From: Coemansia sp. RSA 1804
Lineage: Eukaryota; Kickxellomycota; Kickxellomycetes; Kickxellales; Kickxellaceae
DNA length: 39,400 nucleotides
Direction of reading: 5' to 3'
Assembly: GCA_027578815.1 (NCBI GenBank)
Contig: JANBTH010000076.1
Location: 1-39,400, forward strand
Of the stretch, positions 10,627-21,400 are shown one piece after another. The translations under genes and the position numbers were made by a program. Numbering within the stretch: the first letter of the stretch is position 1; the number at the start of each line of letters is the position of its first letter. The notes under the pieces are model-generated. The model was not told the origin of the DNA, did not search any database, and saw only the letters and a list, made by a program, of their open reading frames with translations.

Positions 10627-11577
10627 ATGAAGCTGGCAGGATCGGTGCTAGTCTACATTTTGTGCGGTGTTGCGTTAGCATCGAGAAAAGCTGATGGCCA
10701 GCTGCGTTTCTCTTTGATACAAGCAGGCTCAGCTGAAAACACAGGGCATAGTGAAACGGCAGCACAGCATGTGTACAAGCGAAAAACCCGAGAGGACCCA
10801 GCAAACCCGGTTGCAGCTGCAGCCATGGACCCGAATGAAGCGGCAATCAAGATTAGGCAAAAGGATCTGATTCCGGCAGACCGTCCTAATCTGCATTCAG
10901 AAATCCATCCCCATAGGCATGATGACCGACACGGCGACAGGGATGATGCTGATCAGACCGACCGCGCAGACGACGACGATGGCCATTCTGAGCACAAAAA
11001 GGATTCGGCAGCAAAAGCCAAAGCGAAGGGATCAGCCAAGGCAGGCCACAATGATGGTGATGACGATGACAATGACAAGGACAAGGACAAGGGCAGGGAC
11101 AAGGACAAGGACGAAGAAGAAGAAAGGCACAAAGAGGGAGACGACTCAGAATCACATCCTCGGAAAAATAAGGACAGTAAGGGCAAAAGCAAGGACAAGG
11201 ACAAGAGCCTCTCAAAGCAAAAGTCAAAGGGAAAGAGCGAGGACAACGACAAGAAGAAAGGGAAAAATAAAAAGAATACGCACACGGGTCTCGACGGCAG
11301 CGAGATCAGCGATGAGGATGAAGATGGTGGAGATCCAAAACACAAAAAGGTCAAGGTCAAGCATGTACAAGCGAAGCAGCGCCGCTGGCGCACAGGGAAA
11401 CCAAAGTACAACTACAAGAAATCTCTTTCTGGATGGAAAGAAGTTGGTCCGTTGTATTACTATAAAGGCAAGTACGAGAACGCCGCTCCGCCGACCAGCA
11501 TTTCCAACCATGGGACATTGCGCATTCTTGTCAATTCATTCCTGGCGGCTGGCCTTGCATTTGCGCCATTTGCCTAG
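10627..11577 (+). CDS. secreted Lys/Asp-rich protein, possibly GPI-anchored
   Basis: The protein has 316 residues from the ATG at 10627; an earlier in-frame GTG at 10618 was not used. It opens with a signal peptide (MKLAGSVLVYILCGVALA). Residues about 90-125 are rich in Asp, His and Arg, and about 140-230 are dominated by Lys-Asp repeats such as DKDKDKGRDKDKDEEEE. A more ordered basic and aromatic stretch (YNYKKSLSGWKEVGPLYYY) precedes a hydrophobic C-terminus (ILVNSFLAAGLAFAPFA) with no charged residues after it, as in GPI-attachment signals. No family is recognised. A polyelectrolyte cell-wall or mineral/metal-binding role is conceivable but unproven. The 3' flank has TATATTTATATTTATATAAG-like elements at 11622-11643, typical of fungal 3'-end processing. 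Confidence 0.75.
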   Translation: MKLAGSVLVYILCGVALASRKADGQLRFSLIQAGSAENTGHSETAAQHVYKRKTREDPANPVAAAAMDPNEAAIKIRQKDLIPADRPNLHSEIHPHRHDDRHGDRDDADQTDRADDDDGHSEHKKDSAAKAKAKGSAKAGHNDGDDDDNDKDKDKGRDKDKDEEEERHKEGDDSESHPRKNKDSKGKSKDKDKSLSKQKSKGKSEDNDKKKGKNKKNTHTGLDGSEISDEDEDGGDPKHKKVKVKHVQAKQRRWRTGKPKYNYKKSLSGWKEVGPLYYYKGKYENAAPPTSISNHGTLRILVNSFLAAGLAFAPFA

Positions 11578-11820
11578 TCCACTAGGTCCTTTGTAAGCAA
11601 TAGCTTTGGAAGGGCATTCCAGTTTATATTTATATTTATATAAGATGTTGCACGTATATTACCAGAACCGTTGCAATATAACAAATTGACATTTTCCATA
11701 GCTGTAATGGATAATGACTAGAAGAAATTTACAAGACATTTAGAAAAGACTACATAATTTGTTAGAAAGGACGCTTTATGACACCACGGATTATCCCCTG
11801 TTTCAAGATGGAAAACACGG

Positions 11821-12489
11821 TCACCAAGTTGGGCGCTGGCATAGAAACTCGCCAGTCTCTACGTCAACTACACTCAGTGTAATGCTTTCAGGTGCTTGAG
11901 TGTATCCGACATAGGTCCTTCTAAACAACCCGGGATCATAAGGACCATGTGTTTGCTGCCCAAATAGGAATGGCTGGTTTGGTGGAGTGTATGTAGTTGT
12001 GCGTTCTCTTCTCTCTAACAAAGAGGATAGTTGTTGCGGCTGTGCGCGTAGGCATTTCTGCACCGCCGGTGAGTTAAATGGCGACCAGCTATCATCCATA
12101 TAGTTTGTATTTGTTGAAACAGAGATGTTGCTCGCTTGGCTGTTAACTAGCAGCGAGCTTTGCTTTTCTGATCCTTCCGTTGGCAGCACGATATTCGTTG
12201 TTGGTGTTGGTGTTGTTGTTGTTGTTGTGGAATCCACCATGCGCAGTGCTACGCATGGTTCTGAGTGAAAACCTGCTGCAATATCGTTAGATTTGGGTTT
12301 ATTGGATGAATCATCGGGTACTATATGGGTGTCCGTGGGTTTTACACGTTCACATCTTGGTTGAGGATTGAGTTGGTGGCGATACGGATGTGTGCTTGAT
12401 GTTTCAGAGCCATGTGCTTTTAAAGACAGTGAGTTACATACAACCTTCTTGCTTATCCGTCCCATGTTACAAAGAATCAATCCACACAT
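11821..12489 (-). CDS. hypothetical protein, 222 aa
   Basis: The ORF begins at an ATG at 12489. I do not recognise the family. The first ~75 residues are polar and there is a Thr/Pro run (TTTTTTPTPTT) near residue 90. The last ~90 residues look more ordered, with FNSPAVQKCLRAQPQQL, then YDPGLFRRTYVGYTQAPE, ending ITLSVVDVETGEFLCQRPTW. The antisense strand lacks a comparable frame. A GTATGT donor-like word lies near the 5' end (about 12439 on the minus strand), so the true N-terminus could differ through splicing. It is probably a real gene or the main exon of one. Confidence 0.5.
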   Translation of the reverse strand: MCGLILCNMGRISKKVVCNSLSLKAHGSETSSTHPYRHQLNPQPRCERVKPTDTHIVPDDSSNKPKSNDIAAGFHSEPCVALRMVDSTTTTTTPTPTTNIVLPTEGSEKQSSLLVNSQASNISVSTNTNYMDDSWSPFNSPAVQKCLRAQPQQLSSLLERRERTTTYTPPNQPFLFGQQTHGPYDPGLFRRTYVGYTQAPESITLSVVDVETGEFLCQRPTW

Positions 12490-12852
12490 GAGCAAAATGT
12501 ACGAACAAACGCGTCGGAATAGATAATATAGAGACGTGGTCTATTTCTTTCTTTAGAAATGCCATAGTATTGTTTGCAACTACATATAAAAAGATGCTTC
12601 AAACAACGAAAGAAACACTGCTGTTAATTCTGGAATAGAAGAATGCGAGACGGAGATGATGAAAGGAAAAAAGAAGGAAAGAAAAGGACCCTTGCAGTAG
12701 AAACAAGTTATAAGCTCTGGGAAGAAGCCTAATGATTCTTCGGCGCCTGTAAAAGGCTCCTTGTCCTCCGAAGCAATAAAGGCTTTCAAACGTGAAAGGA
12801 CAAAATTAGCACCAGAAGATAAAAAATACACGGGACAAGTGTGCTAACGGGG

Positions 12853-13233
12853 ATGATTTACTGCCCGCAATCCCGAGCTAAGGATCTTTTTTCATATCGT
12901 CTGATCGTGCCGTTTTTTTTTGCTTTCTTTCTTTTGCTGACCAGTATGTGCTGCACATGGGCTTACCAGTTCTTTCAGCACAACAGCAAGATGCCTAGCC
13001 GCAGCTTGCGCGGCAGTCTGTGGCCGGATGAATTGCGCAATAATGGAGCCAACTGTGTCTGGAATGTGCTTCTCAACTGCCTAGCGTTTTACAATCCTTT
13101 TCGGTGCACCCCCATTAACTCGACACGGACTTCTGAATGGTCCCGATTCTCCGAAAAAATCTCCATCGGCGAGCAAATCAGATTCCATTTCTCCCCACCA
13201 TTATCGGCTGAGCCAATGTCCACTTTTCTGTAG
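12853..13233 (+). CDS. possible small membrane protein (uncertain)
   Basis: The ORF has 126 codons from the ATG at 12853. It contains one hydrophobic segment (LIVPFFFAFFLLLTSMCCTWAY) and a polar, Cys-containing remainder (PDELRNNGANCVWNVLLNC). No family is recognised. The hydrophobic part is encoded by a T/C tract that could equally be a leader or an intron polypyrimidine tract. It lies in the ~900-base gap between two minus-strand genes. I list it because it is the best ORF in the gap, not because the coding evidence is strong. Confidence 0.25.
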   Translation: MIYCPQSRAKDLFSYRLIVPFFFAFFLLLTSMCCTWAYQFFQHNSKMPSRSLRGSLWPDELRNNGANCVWNVLLNCLAFYNPFRCTPINSTRTSEWSRFSEKISIGEQIRFHFSPPLSAEPMSTFL

Positions 13234-13381
13234 CAGCAGAATGTCATAACGCTTTGTGGAATAAAATATGGATTAAGCGAATCTTCAAGTTTTCTTATCC
13301 TGAATTTGCAGGACTATATCTTGCCAATGACAATAAAATAACAATGTATACCTAAAGAAACTAGAACGCAGTCACAACTGT

Positions 13382-14842
13382 TCAGCCAACTACATGTCGG
13401 ATGTAGTAGAAGGGAAGGCCAAAAACGCCAAACCCATGCGCTTTGGCCAGCTTTGCAAAGCCCTCAGTCTCCACCTGATGCTGAAATATCCATGCTGGAA
13501 ACCCGACCCCAGAGCGATGTACGTGGGCTTTGACAAGGGTAAATGTGCCTCCGACGCCATCGAGCGGAACAATGGTCTCGTTCTTTGAGAAGCCATCCAG
13601 GTACTTTCGGTGGGTCTTGAGCGACTTGTATCCTTCAACCAAAAAATCGTCTTCCTTAAGTTTGCTGATCATCTTGAGACTCTTCGGCGTCTCTTGCCAC
13701 GCATTGCGGTCGTAGACGCTGTGCTTCCAGCGGTCTTGCTGAGTCTTTCTGCGCACAAGGCAATTTGGAACGATGACATCTTTGTCGTGCACCATCAGAT
13801 CGCGCACAATGTTGGGTGGATAATACTCGAGATCCCCATCGATCCAAAGCACCCATTGCTCGTTCTGGAGGGCACGCGTCCACAAGTAGTTGCGTGCCTT
13901 GGCCATCATGCTGCGCCGTTCGTGCTGTTTTGTGCGTAAGTGCCGTTGGTTGCGCGGCAACGAATAGAAGAAATCTTGACGATATATCTCAAACCTTTTG
14001 AGTCGCAACTCAGCCGGAGCCTTTTCCTGATACCATTGTCTGGACTCTACAAGCATTTGCTGGGTGTTGTCCGTAGAGTCAGACACAAGGAATGCAAGAG
14101 ATATACGGCTTCTTGGGTACCGGATCTTATCAAGCAATGCAAAGTAGCGTGCTAGATGCTTTGCATTGTTTTTCAAAGGCGTGAGGATCAGAATTGAATC
14201 GGGATCGGGTTGCGACGTGTGTGGTGAAACTTCTTTGTTGTTTTTGATAATCATCTGTGACTCTGCAGTCAGCTTTTCGTGGTTTGCACTGCTCTGCGGC
14301 CCCTTGGGCAGCCAAGATGGCATAGTTGCAACTCTTGGTTTGTAGTCATTTCCAAGCACCTCGATATACGCGGTGTCAATTGGATTAAGGGAGCAATCAG
14401 TAGCATTGCTGTTGCCTAAAGTGTTCTGTTGTTGATCGCCGTAGTTTATATCCTGAACAGGATGATGATGTTCATCTAGACCGTCGTTTCGATTGTCTGC
14501 GGTTCTTATCATTTGTACGTAGCCATTTTCTTCTTTGATAGGCAAGCTGCTATTGGGTTGCGAGCAAGTACTATCTTCTTGATAGTATCTGGCAAGCGTC
14601 CAAAACGACAATAGTATGATCGTCACGAGTACGAATGTAGGAGCACGTTCCTTTTTAAACAGTCTACACCAGTGTTGATGTTTGCTGTTCTGAATACATG
14701 ATTAAACAAAACATTTGTCTGAAAGCAATATGTAGTAGTTTGCTTAGAATAATATTGAGAAAATGGTAGTTTACCTTTTTGCCAATGAGCCCTGACGAGG
14801 ACAGACAAAGCGGATGCTTTTTTCGTAGAAAATGGTGCCCAT
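13382..14842 (-). CDS. GT62 alpha-mannosyltransferase (Anp1/Mnn9/Van1 family)
   Basis: This is a type II Golgi membrane enzyme of the mannan-polymerase family, extending the alpha-1,6 mannan backbone of N-glycans. The main exon runs 14684-13382. After a short basic tail it encodes a transmembrane anchor (APTFVLVTIILLSFWTLA) and a polar stem of about 100 residues. The catalytic domain follows: ILILTPLKNNAKHLARYF, LVSDSTDNT, the DxD metal site in WVLWIDGDLEYY, then VGGTFTLVKAHVHRSGVGFP and QVETEGFAKLAKAHGFGVFG. The main frame has no ATG before the anchor and is closed upstream by TAA. A fitting model adds exon 14842-14775 (ATG, 68 nt), donor GTAAAC at 14774, a 90-nt intron, and acceptor AACAG at 14685, giving 456 aa. 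The family call is firm; the 5' exon is tentative because a better-looking CTTTCAG acceptor lies upstream but leads to a stop. Confidence 0.85.
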
Positions 14843-15599
14843 TTCTAATATTGGCAATATATCTAAATTTAAAGGAGGTGTTGATACATAAAATAAAAAA
14901 GTGAAGGAACAAGAAAAACTATAGCCAAAATATTAATACCACCCAAGCTAAAAGTGGAGACAACCATCGTTCTTGAAGATTTATCAAAGAATATCAAAAG
15001 GCTATGTCTGGAAATTTGCTAAATGTGTCAATTTTCGCTTTCTTATTTCCAGCTTGCCTTCGATTGAATTGTAAACACACAGATGTCTGTTAAAGCAGTA
15101 GAGTTACAAGACTGTTTCAGAGCCTGCTTATCCACAGAATAATTTTTAGATTATATAAACGTTACCCCATTTTACAAAAGAATATATGTAGACATTAAAG
15201 GGGTCCATTTACAGTAACAACAGTAACCACTTGATGCTACTTTTTATAGCCAACTAGTTCAATACAAAAAGCTATATATCGCCACCCTTTCTCATCTGCT
15301 TTAAATTGTAAAGTTTTTTTCGTGCAATGTTTATGATAGTCTATAGAAATAAATGTTAGTTAACATGCTAGATCCCAACCCTTAGCAAATGTAATCGAGC
15401 AACCAAAAAAGAAGCAATATGCGATCGGGGAGAGAGAAACTACCAGTTAATCCCATTATATCTGAAATGGTAACTCAATCTATTGCTATTCTGGACAGAT
15501 AAGGTGCCTGTGCTTCAAAACCTTCTTTCATGAACAGGAGCCTCGTGAATTTATCTCTTCAGTATTGTCAATATCTTACACTCTGCAAGCGAATCGGCC
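14843..15599. promoter_or_regulatory. divergent intergenic region between GT62 and ProRS genes
   Basis: No gene is supported. The region is AT-rich and carries the 5' flanks of two divergent genes. TATATA-like words occur near 15150-15160 and 15270-15280. No specific regulatory site can be named. Confidence 0.45.
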
Positions 15600-17483
15600 A
15601 TGGTTGTTGGGTTGGGACTTGGACAAGCGTGCCGTCAAGCATGCCTCGGAAATAAGATAATGTTTGGGGTGCGGGGGCATAGCACGGGAATTCCGCAGAA
15701 CAGCCGGCTGAGCTGGATGCTTCTTCCCACAAACAAGACAGGCAAGGGCGACAGCAAAAGCAGCAGCAGCAGCATTAGCAGCAATGACACCACTGATATG
15801 CTGACCAAGGCTGGATACATCCACCAGTCGTCGGCGGGGATATTCACGCTTATGCCCATGGCACAGCGTGTGGTTGACAAGATAGAGCGCATTGTGGACG
15901 AGGAGATGGGGCGCGTTGGCGGGCAGAAGCTTGCGATGCCGACGCTTTTGACGCAGAGCAGCTGGCTGAAAACTGGACGGTGGGAATCGACGGGCGAGGA
16001 GCTCTTTTCGCTAACCGACCGGCGCGGATCGACGCTGATCCTTGGGCCGACGCATGAGGAGGAGATCACTGAGCTTGTCAGGAGCACTGTCACCAGCCAC
16101 CGCCGGTATCCGCTGCGGCTGTACCAAACAACCCGCAAGTTTCGGGATGAAACACGGCCACGAGCCGGACTTTTGCGCGGACGCGAGTTCATTATGAAAG
16201 ACATGTACTCTTTTGACGTGACAAAGGAAAAGGCAATTGAGACGTTCTGGACGCTAGAGGCAGCGTACCGCAAGTTCTTTGACAGAATCGGCGTTCCCTA
16301 CGTTGTAGCCGACGCAGACTCGGGAAACATTGGCGGCACGCTGTCAAAGGAGTTCCACTTTGTCAACGGGTCTGGCGAAGACACGCTGCTCGAATGCACA
16401 AACTGCGGATACACGGCAAACGAGGAGCGTGCACAGGGTGTTCCTACCAGCAAACAGCCATTGGCGGATGTCTATTGCGTGATGGTTCAGAACGCCGCCA
16501 AGGAGACGCTTTCAGCGCGGGCGGTTGTTGTTCCAAAGGACCACAAGCCTAGCATGCTGAAGATAAGCAAGGAGATTCTAACAGGGCCCAAGCAGAGTCT
16601 CGTGCTTGCAAGTATAGGCAGCGGAATTAATGGTGTTGGTGAGGCGCTGGATGTGGCAGCCAAGTGGCAGGGGTCATTACGGAACCCACTGTTGCTAGAT
16701 AGAAGTGTGACTCTAGTTGATTCGTGTCTGCGTGATCCGGGTGCCCAGACACAGTGTGCGATGCATGACGCTGAGCTACAGCATCGGGGCTTGGATGAAA
16801 CGGCTTCATGGGGCGACTGGCACGTGGCACAATCGGGTGATGCTTGCTCCAGATGTAGGAGTGGCGTGCTTCAGGCGCAACGATCAATAGAGGTTGGGCA
16901 TATATTTTATTTGGGCGACAAGTACTCGCGTGCAATGGAGCTGAGCGTGCTGTATGAGAACAAGCAAACTTCTGTGCAGATGGGATGCTACGGCATTGGG
17001 ATCTCACGCATCCTGCAGGCGGTTGCCGAGTGCTGCCAAACAGGAAAGCGAGGTCTCCGGTGGCCGCTCTCCATTGCGCCGTATGCGGCGGCTGTTTTGC
17101 CGCTGGTAGGCGCGGATCGCGTTTCTGAAGTCTATGCGCTGCTGAGCGAGATCGGCGTAGGCGGATACAGGCCGTTTAGCGACAACATTGCTGTTGATGA
17201 CCGCGACCATCTTAGACCAGGCTTCAGACTGAATGATGTTGAGCTCTTGGGTTTCCCGGTCACGGTAGTTCTGGGAAAGAGGTTTTCCACTGCCGAAGAG
17301 GTCGAGGTCCAGCTGCGCATCCCACATCTTCGGCTGGCGACTGTAGAGTTAGTCGATGGCATTCGCGTATCTGGCGACGACCATGATTGTCGCGCATACG
17401 TCAAGCTGGACAAGCTGAGTGCATTCCTGACAACCGTGCTTCAGAGTCTTGCTGACTCCTTGGCCGTGCCAGTGCCAAAATAG
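15600..17483 (+). CDS. mitochondrial prolyl-tRNA synthetase (bacterial type)
   Basis: This enzyme charges mitochondrial tRNA-Pro with proline. It has 627 residues from the ATG at 15600. The first ~50 residues lack acidic side chains and suggest a presequence. The class II core follows: the motif 1 helix region (QRVVDKIERIVDEEMGRVGG), TLILGPTHEEEI, motif 2 with TTRKFRDETRPRAGLLRGREF and MKDMYSFD, and motif 3 as MGCYGIGISRILQA. Between motifs 2 and 3 are a CXXC pair (CTNCGY) and EVGHIFYLGDKYS, as in bacterial ProRS. A full-size editing insertion is not evident. The C-terminal anticodon-binding domain starts near SIAPYAAAVLPLV. A Ser run (about residues 54-62) interrupts the N-terminus. The eukaryotic cytosolic type has a different C-terminus, so an organellar role is well supported. 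Confidence 0.93.
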   Translation: MVVGLGLGQACRQACLGNKIMFGVRGHSTGIPQNSRLSWMLLPTNKTGKGDSKSSSSSISSNDTTDMLTKAGYIHQSSAGIFTLMPMAQRVVDKIERIVDEEMGRVGGQKLAMPTLLTQSSWLKTGRWESTGEELFSLTDRRGSTLILGPTHEEEITELVRSTVTSHRRYPLRLYQTTRKFRDETRPRAGLLRGREFIMKDMYSFDVTKEKAIETFWTLEAAYRKFFDRIGVPYVVADADSGNIGGTLSKEFHFVNGSGEDTLLECTNCGYTANEERAQGVPTSKQPLADVYCVMVQNAAKETLSARAVVVPKDHKPSMLKISKEILTGPKQSLVLASIGSGINGVGEALDVAAKWQGSLRNPLLLDRSVTLVDSCLRDPGAQTQCAMHDAELQHRGLDETASWGDWHVAQSGDACSRCRSGVLQAQRSIEVGHIFYLGDKYSRAMELSVLYENKQTSVQMGCYGIGISRILQAVAECCQTGKRGLRWPLSIAPYAAAVLPLVGADRVSEVYALLSEIGVGGYRPFSDNIAVDDRDHLRPGFRLNDVELLGFPVTVVLGKRFSTAEEVEVQLRIPHLRLATVELVDGIRVSGDDHDCRAYVKLDKLSAFLTTVLQSLADSLAVPVPK

Positions 17484-17592
17484 TCCTGATCTCTTTCTGG
17501 CTTTGGCTGGTGCTGGTTGATAGCCGTCCGCTCTGGTGGACAGACTTTCTCTTGATGCCACAACTGCAATAACAGTTAAATAGAAAAGTAAT

Positions 17593-17718
17593 TTACGGCA
17601 GTGCCTTTTTCGACAGCCCAAGAAGCGCCGGCAAAGAAACGTAGGGCTGCTGACTGGCTTGTGAAATAAAGTCAGTCCATTGGTCAAGCACCCGCTCCTC
17701 CCCTGGCGCGCGTGACAT
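17593..17718 (-). CDS. possible 41-aa protein (uncertain)
   Basis: A short minus-strand frame from the ATG at 17718 reads MSRAPGEERVLDQWTDFISQ and ends GLSKKALP. The frame is open further upstream, to about 17784, without another ATG. Its composition is protein-like and the codons are GC-rich like the neighbouring genes. It may be a micro-protein or the last exon of an unrecognised gene. It would converge with ProRS and diverge from the SAPS-like gene. I know no family for it. Confidence 0.25.
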   Translation of the reverse strand: MSRAPGEERVLDQWTDFISQASQQPYVSLPALLGLSKKALP

Positions 17719-18423
17719 GGGTGGAAGAAGGGCCTGAGCTTTTCTATCCTCAGAGGAATACGCACGCTCACAACCGCTCACCACCAGTCAGTCAGTCTGT
17801 GCTGGCCAGGCTCTCGTCGCATCCTTTGTTGCACATTTTCATCCCCAAAAAGAAAAAAGCTTCGCGGCGTTGTCTGGCCCAGTCAAAACGCAGCAAGGGA
17901 AAAGGTCTTTTTTTCTTAGCCCTAACCACTTTTTCTGATGCTTGAAAAGAGGAAAACCCCCTTTCTTTTCGCTCTTTACAGCCTCGCAACCAAAAGCTGT
18001 GCTGCTTCGTGTGTTTGCTTGTGGCGGTGGTGTTTCACCTTTTTTTCTCCCCCTTCCGGTTTACTTTTGGTTATTAATACAAAATTCAATTATCTTCCTT
18101 TATCTTGCTCTTCTGCTCTCCGAACCTTTTTTCTTTTATTTTTGTTTCCTCCATTTCTGTCGTCTACGTACCGCCTTCTCCTTCCTCTCTCTCATTTACT
18201 CGCTTTTGGGGGGCTTAGACTGACATGGAAATAAGCTAACAAGGCGGGTGCTTTCTAATCTCTCCATCCGACATTTCTTGACTATATTTTTATTGCTTTC
18301 TTCATTTCCTCATCTCTCATTCTCATTGTGGCTGTTGTCGGTACTATAGCAGCCTAGCGTACTTCTGGTAGCGAGAAAAGCAGTCAGTAGTGCGCGTTGT
18401 CTTGATTCCAACATTTGTACATT
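17719..18423. promoter_or_regulatory. pyrimidine-rich 5' flank of the SAPS-like gene
   Basis: The stretch is dominated by T/C tracts, for example 18030-18060 and 18100-18200. This is typical of promoters and 5' leaders of strongly expressed fungal genes. The small ORFs in it are low-complexity Phe/Leu/Ser translations of the tracts. Confidence 0.45.
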
Positions 18424-21400
18424 ATGGAAGACACGCCAGTTGAAGGGGTTAGACCGCCCACAAACACCCCATATACAGAACAAGATTCTGCCCGACACGA
18501 TGCGCCGCGGTCTGTAGCGACGTTGCAACAACACTCTGGGCAGAACAGCCAGCCAAACCAGAAAAGGTACATATGAGCATATCTTTCTATAACGCTAGCG
18601 CTTCCCACGCCTATGCGGCGTGCTTTGTCGGAAACGATAGGAGGTTAATCGAAAGACACTTTATTTTCCTCTGTCCTCTGCTTGCTCCTTTCAAACTCCT
18701 TATCATTCTGCTATTACATTTACCGCCAAAATTCGACAGCTTGGAGGGTTGCTTTGTGCGTGAGCTATGCGTGTGGGTTTTTCCTCCTGCACAGCCGGCG
18801 TACATCTCATGCGCAAACGTCATGACCACCATTTTTCTTTATCGTGCTGTCTATTATTTGCTGATAATTGATTGATTCGTGCAGCCTATATCATCTATTT
18901 TTTTTCTCTCAACCTTGCTTTCATTGTGTAGACGCCTCACCGCCGCATCCTCTTCTAATAGTCGTAGAACTCCCGCCAAGACTGCTCTGACCAGAAGCAG
19001 CAGCTTTGGTAACGACAGCGCACGCAGAGCCGGTGCCACGAATTCAAGAGCCAGTGATATTCCTCAGGTAAGTCGTTAGTTTGTCAATGTCGGGATTCTT
19101 CTTGTTTTGGTGTCTGTCCCTTTGTTCATTATCTACATTGGCTGTTTTCCCTCCGTTCTCTTTATTCTCATCCGTTGAAGGGAGTGTTTTCCATTATGAG
19201 AATTTGAGAAACAACAACAAAGCCAAGAAGAAAAAAACGACAACAACAACATTGGAAACGGCAACAACAGTACCAATACCGGACAGTGAAACGCGGATGG
19301 CTATAACAGAGGATATCCCAATGTTTTTTCGTACTCTACAAAGCCTCCTCGACAATCTTTTCTCATGAAAGCAACAATTCATTCTGACGCCTAGTGCGCT
19401 GTTTTTGTCTTGTTGTTATCTGTCCCTGTATAGCGCCCCTTCATAAAAACATAGCCAATGCACTGTTGGTACTATTTCACATCTTTTTTCTTTGCCTTTA
19501 GCTAACCATTGCCTTTTTATTATCATTTTATGCTTTATACTTTTCAATACCGCTATTTATCTGGCATACTCTGCTAACTCTCAAGACTGTAGACACGTTA
19601 TCAGCCTTCCCGTTTGCGCGGCCAAACGCCTGTATCTGCAGGACCATTCACCTCAGGCACTATTGGAAACTCGGACTCGGGCTCTGATTCCGAAGAAAAC
19701 GACGGCTTTGTACGAGTTGACCACTGGAACACATCGCTTGACCCACCACTTGCTTCATTCAAGCCAACAATCGCACGCTCTAGCCCATCCAGTCCGGGTG
19801 CACTATCCACATCCGCCTCGATTACTAAACCGGCCAGACTGATGGAAAAGGTTAGAAGCTCGCTAAAGGCTGCTGTGGTGGCTGGGGCATCCTCTACCTC
19901 TTCCTCGTCGGGATCTACTTATGGCTTTCAATCGGAACCGACTGCGGATGATGCCACGTACTCACAGCAGGATCCGATATTTGGCATTGACGACTCTCTG
20001 GCCACATGTAACACCAACACCGACAGCAGCTGTTGTACCAACGTCAGCAGCAGCGACAGCGACAGCAGTGACTCGTGCTCCGACGACGAGATTAGCAACG
20101 TGCTTGATGAAACAGAGATACAGCTTATTGAGGCGATGGAGGACACACAGATCGCTGATGCAAAGCATAAAGGCTCAATGGGCGCCTTACAGCATTCGTC
20201 TTCGTCTGTGGCAATACCTGTCACGCGTAAAAGAACATCAGCCTCCGATGCAGCCACGACCGCTTCTTCCGCATCGCACGGTTCTACATCGCCGGTAGCT
20301 GCCTCCCATGCAACGCCTATTGTTGGGTCTCCAAGGAAGTCACTAATGCTTACTGGGCTCAGCGAAGGCAGATCCTCGTCACCATTGGGTTATGTAGACT
20401 CTTTGAAAGAGCGCTTTTCCACGTCGAACATGCGGGGTTCCAGTATTGGCGGCACAAACAGCAGCCTCCTTGGTCGCAAATCTCCCTCAGATGTTGGCGG
20501 CAAAGAAAATGACAGAGAGTTTGCCACATTGCCTGACCAGCATGAAACAGCATCTTTAAACTCTATATCTGATTCTACGATCCAAACAGTACCGGCTACG
20601 ACATTAGAATTTAATCCATCAAGTCAAGGCTTTATAAGTTCGAGTCGCGAAGCAGACCAGGGAACTGGAAACAAGAAGAGCGCCACGCGGATAAAAGGCT
20701 CTGATGGCGACAATAGAGATAGCTCGCCGGTCACTCTGTCGGACGCTGTAAATGCAGATGATTCTGCAAGTGGATCACCACGTAGCGAATTTGCCGACGC
20801 CAAGCCAGCAAAGAGGTCAAAAGACAGAGCCAATGCTACTGACGGACCCAACACATTGGATGCAAGAGGGGCAGGTCGCCATCGGCCAACATCAGTTCCC
20901 CTGGATTCTGTCGAATTTGTTGCGCCGGGCGTGACTAAGCAGACGGCAATGTCCTTACTACGACGCGTGCTTGACATTGATGGCCCCGTCATTCAACAAA
21001 AGATGGTCGAGTTTCTGCTAATTGACGGCGTCATTGCGTCGTTGGTCGGATTCATTACGCACTGCCGTGGCTCTATATATTCACCAGCGCCAGCTGATGC
21101 TACACAAACTGCACCTTGCTCGCCATCTATTTCCTATTACGAGAGCAAAAGCGGTCACCCGATGGGGCAAGACACGCCGGCAACAGCTGAAGAAGCAGCA
21201 TGCCGCACGCAAAGTCATTCTTTTGATGGACACATTGCCGCCAGTGCTTCTGCTAAATCCTCGAGCAACAGCAACAATGCTATTCCTGCTGGCGTTTTGA
21301 ACGACTTTGATACGCGTAACCGGCATCGTGAGCGACTACAGCGCCAACGTAGCCGTTGCACAGGTCTTTCAGAGGACGATCTTCGGCGCGCATATAATGC

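Noticed and set aside
10886..11511. Overlapping long antisense and shifted frames (Cys/Pro/His-rich or Leu/Ser-rich)
   Set aside because: They are shadows of the Lys/Asp repeat codons of the sense gene.
12580..12831. 83-codon minus-strand ORF with Phe/Ser-rich sequence
   Set aside because: It is a translation of a purine/pyrimidine tract, without an ordered domain or family match.
17938..18234. 98-codon Phe/Leu/Ser-rich ORF
   Set aside because: It is a translation of the CT-rich leader of the SAPS-like gene and overlaps another frame equally open.
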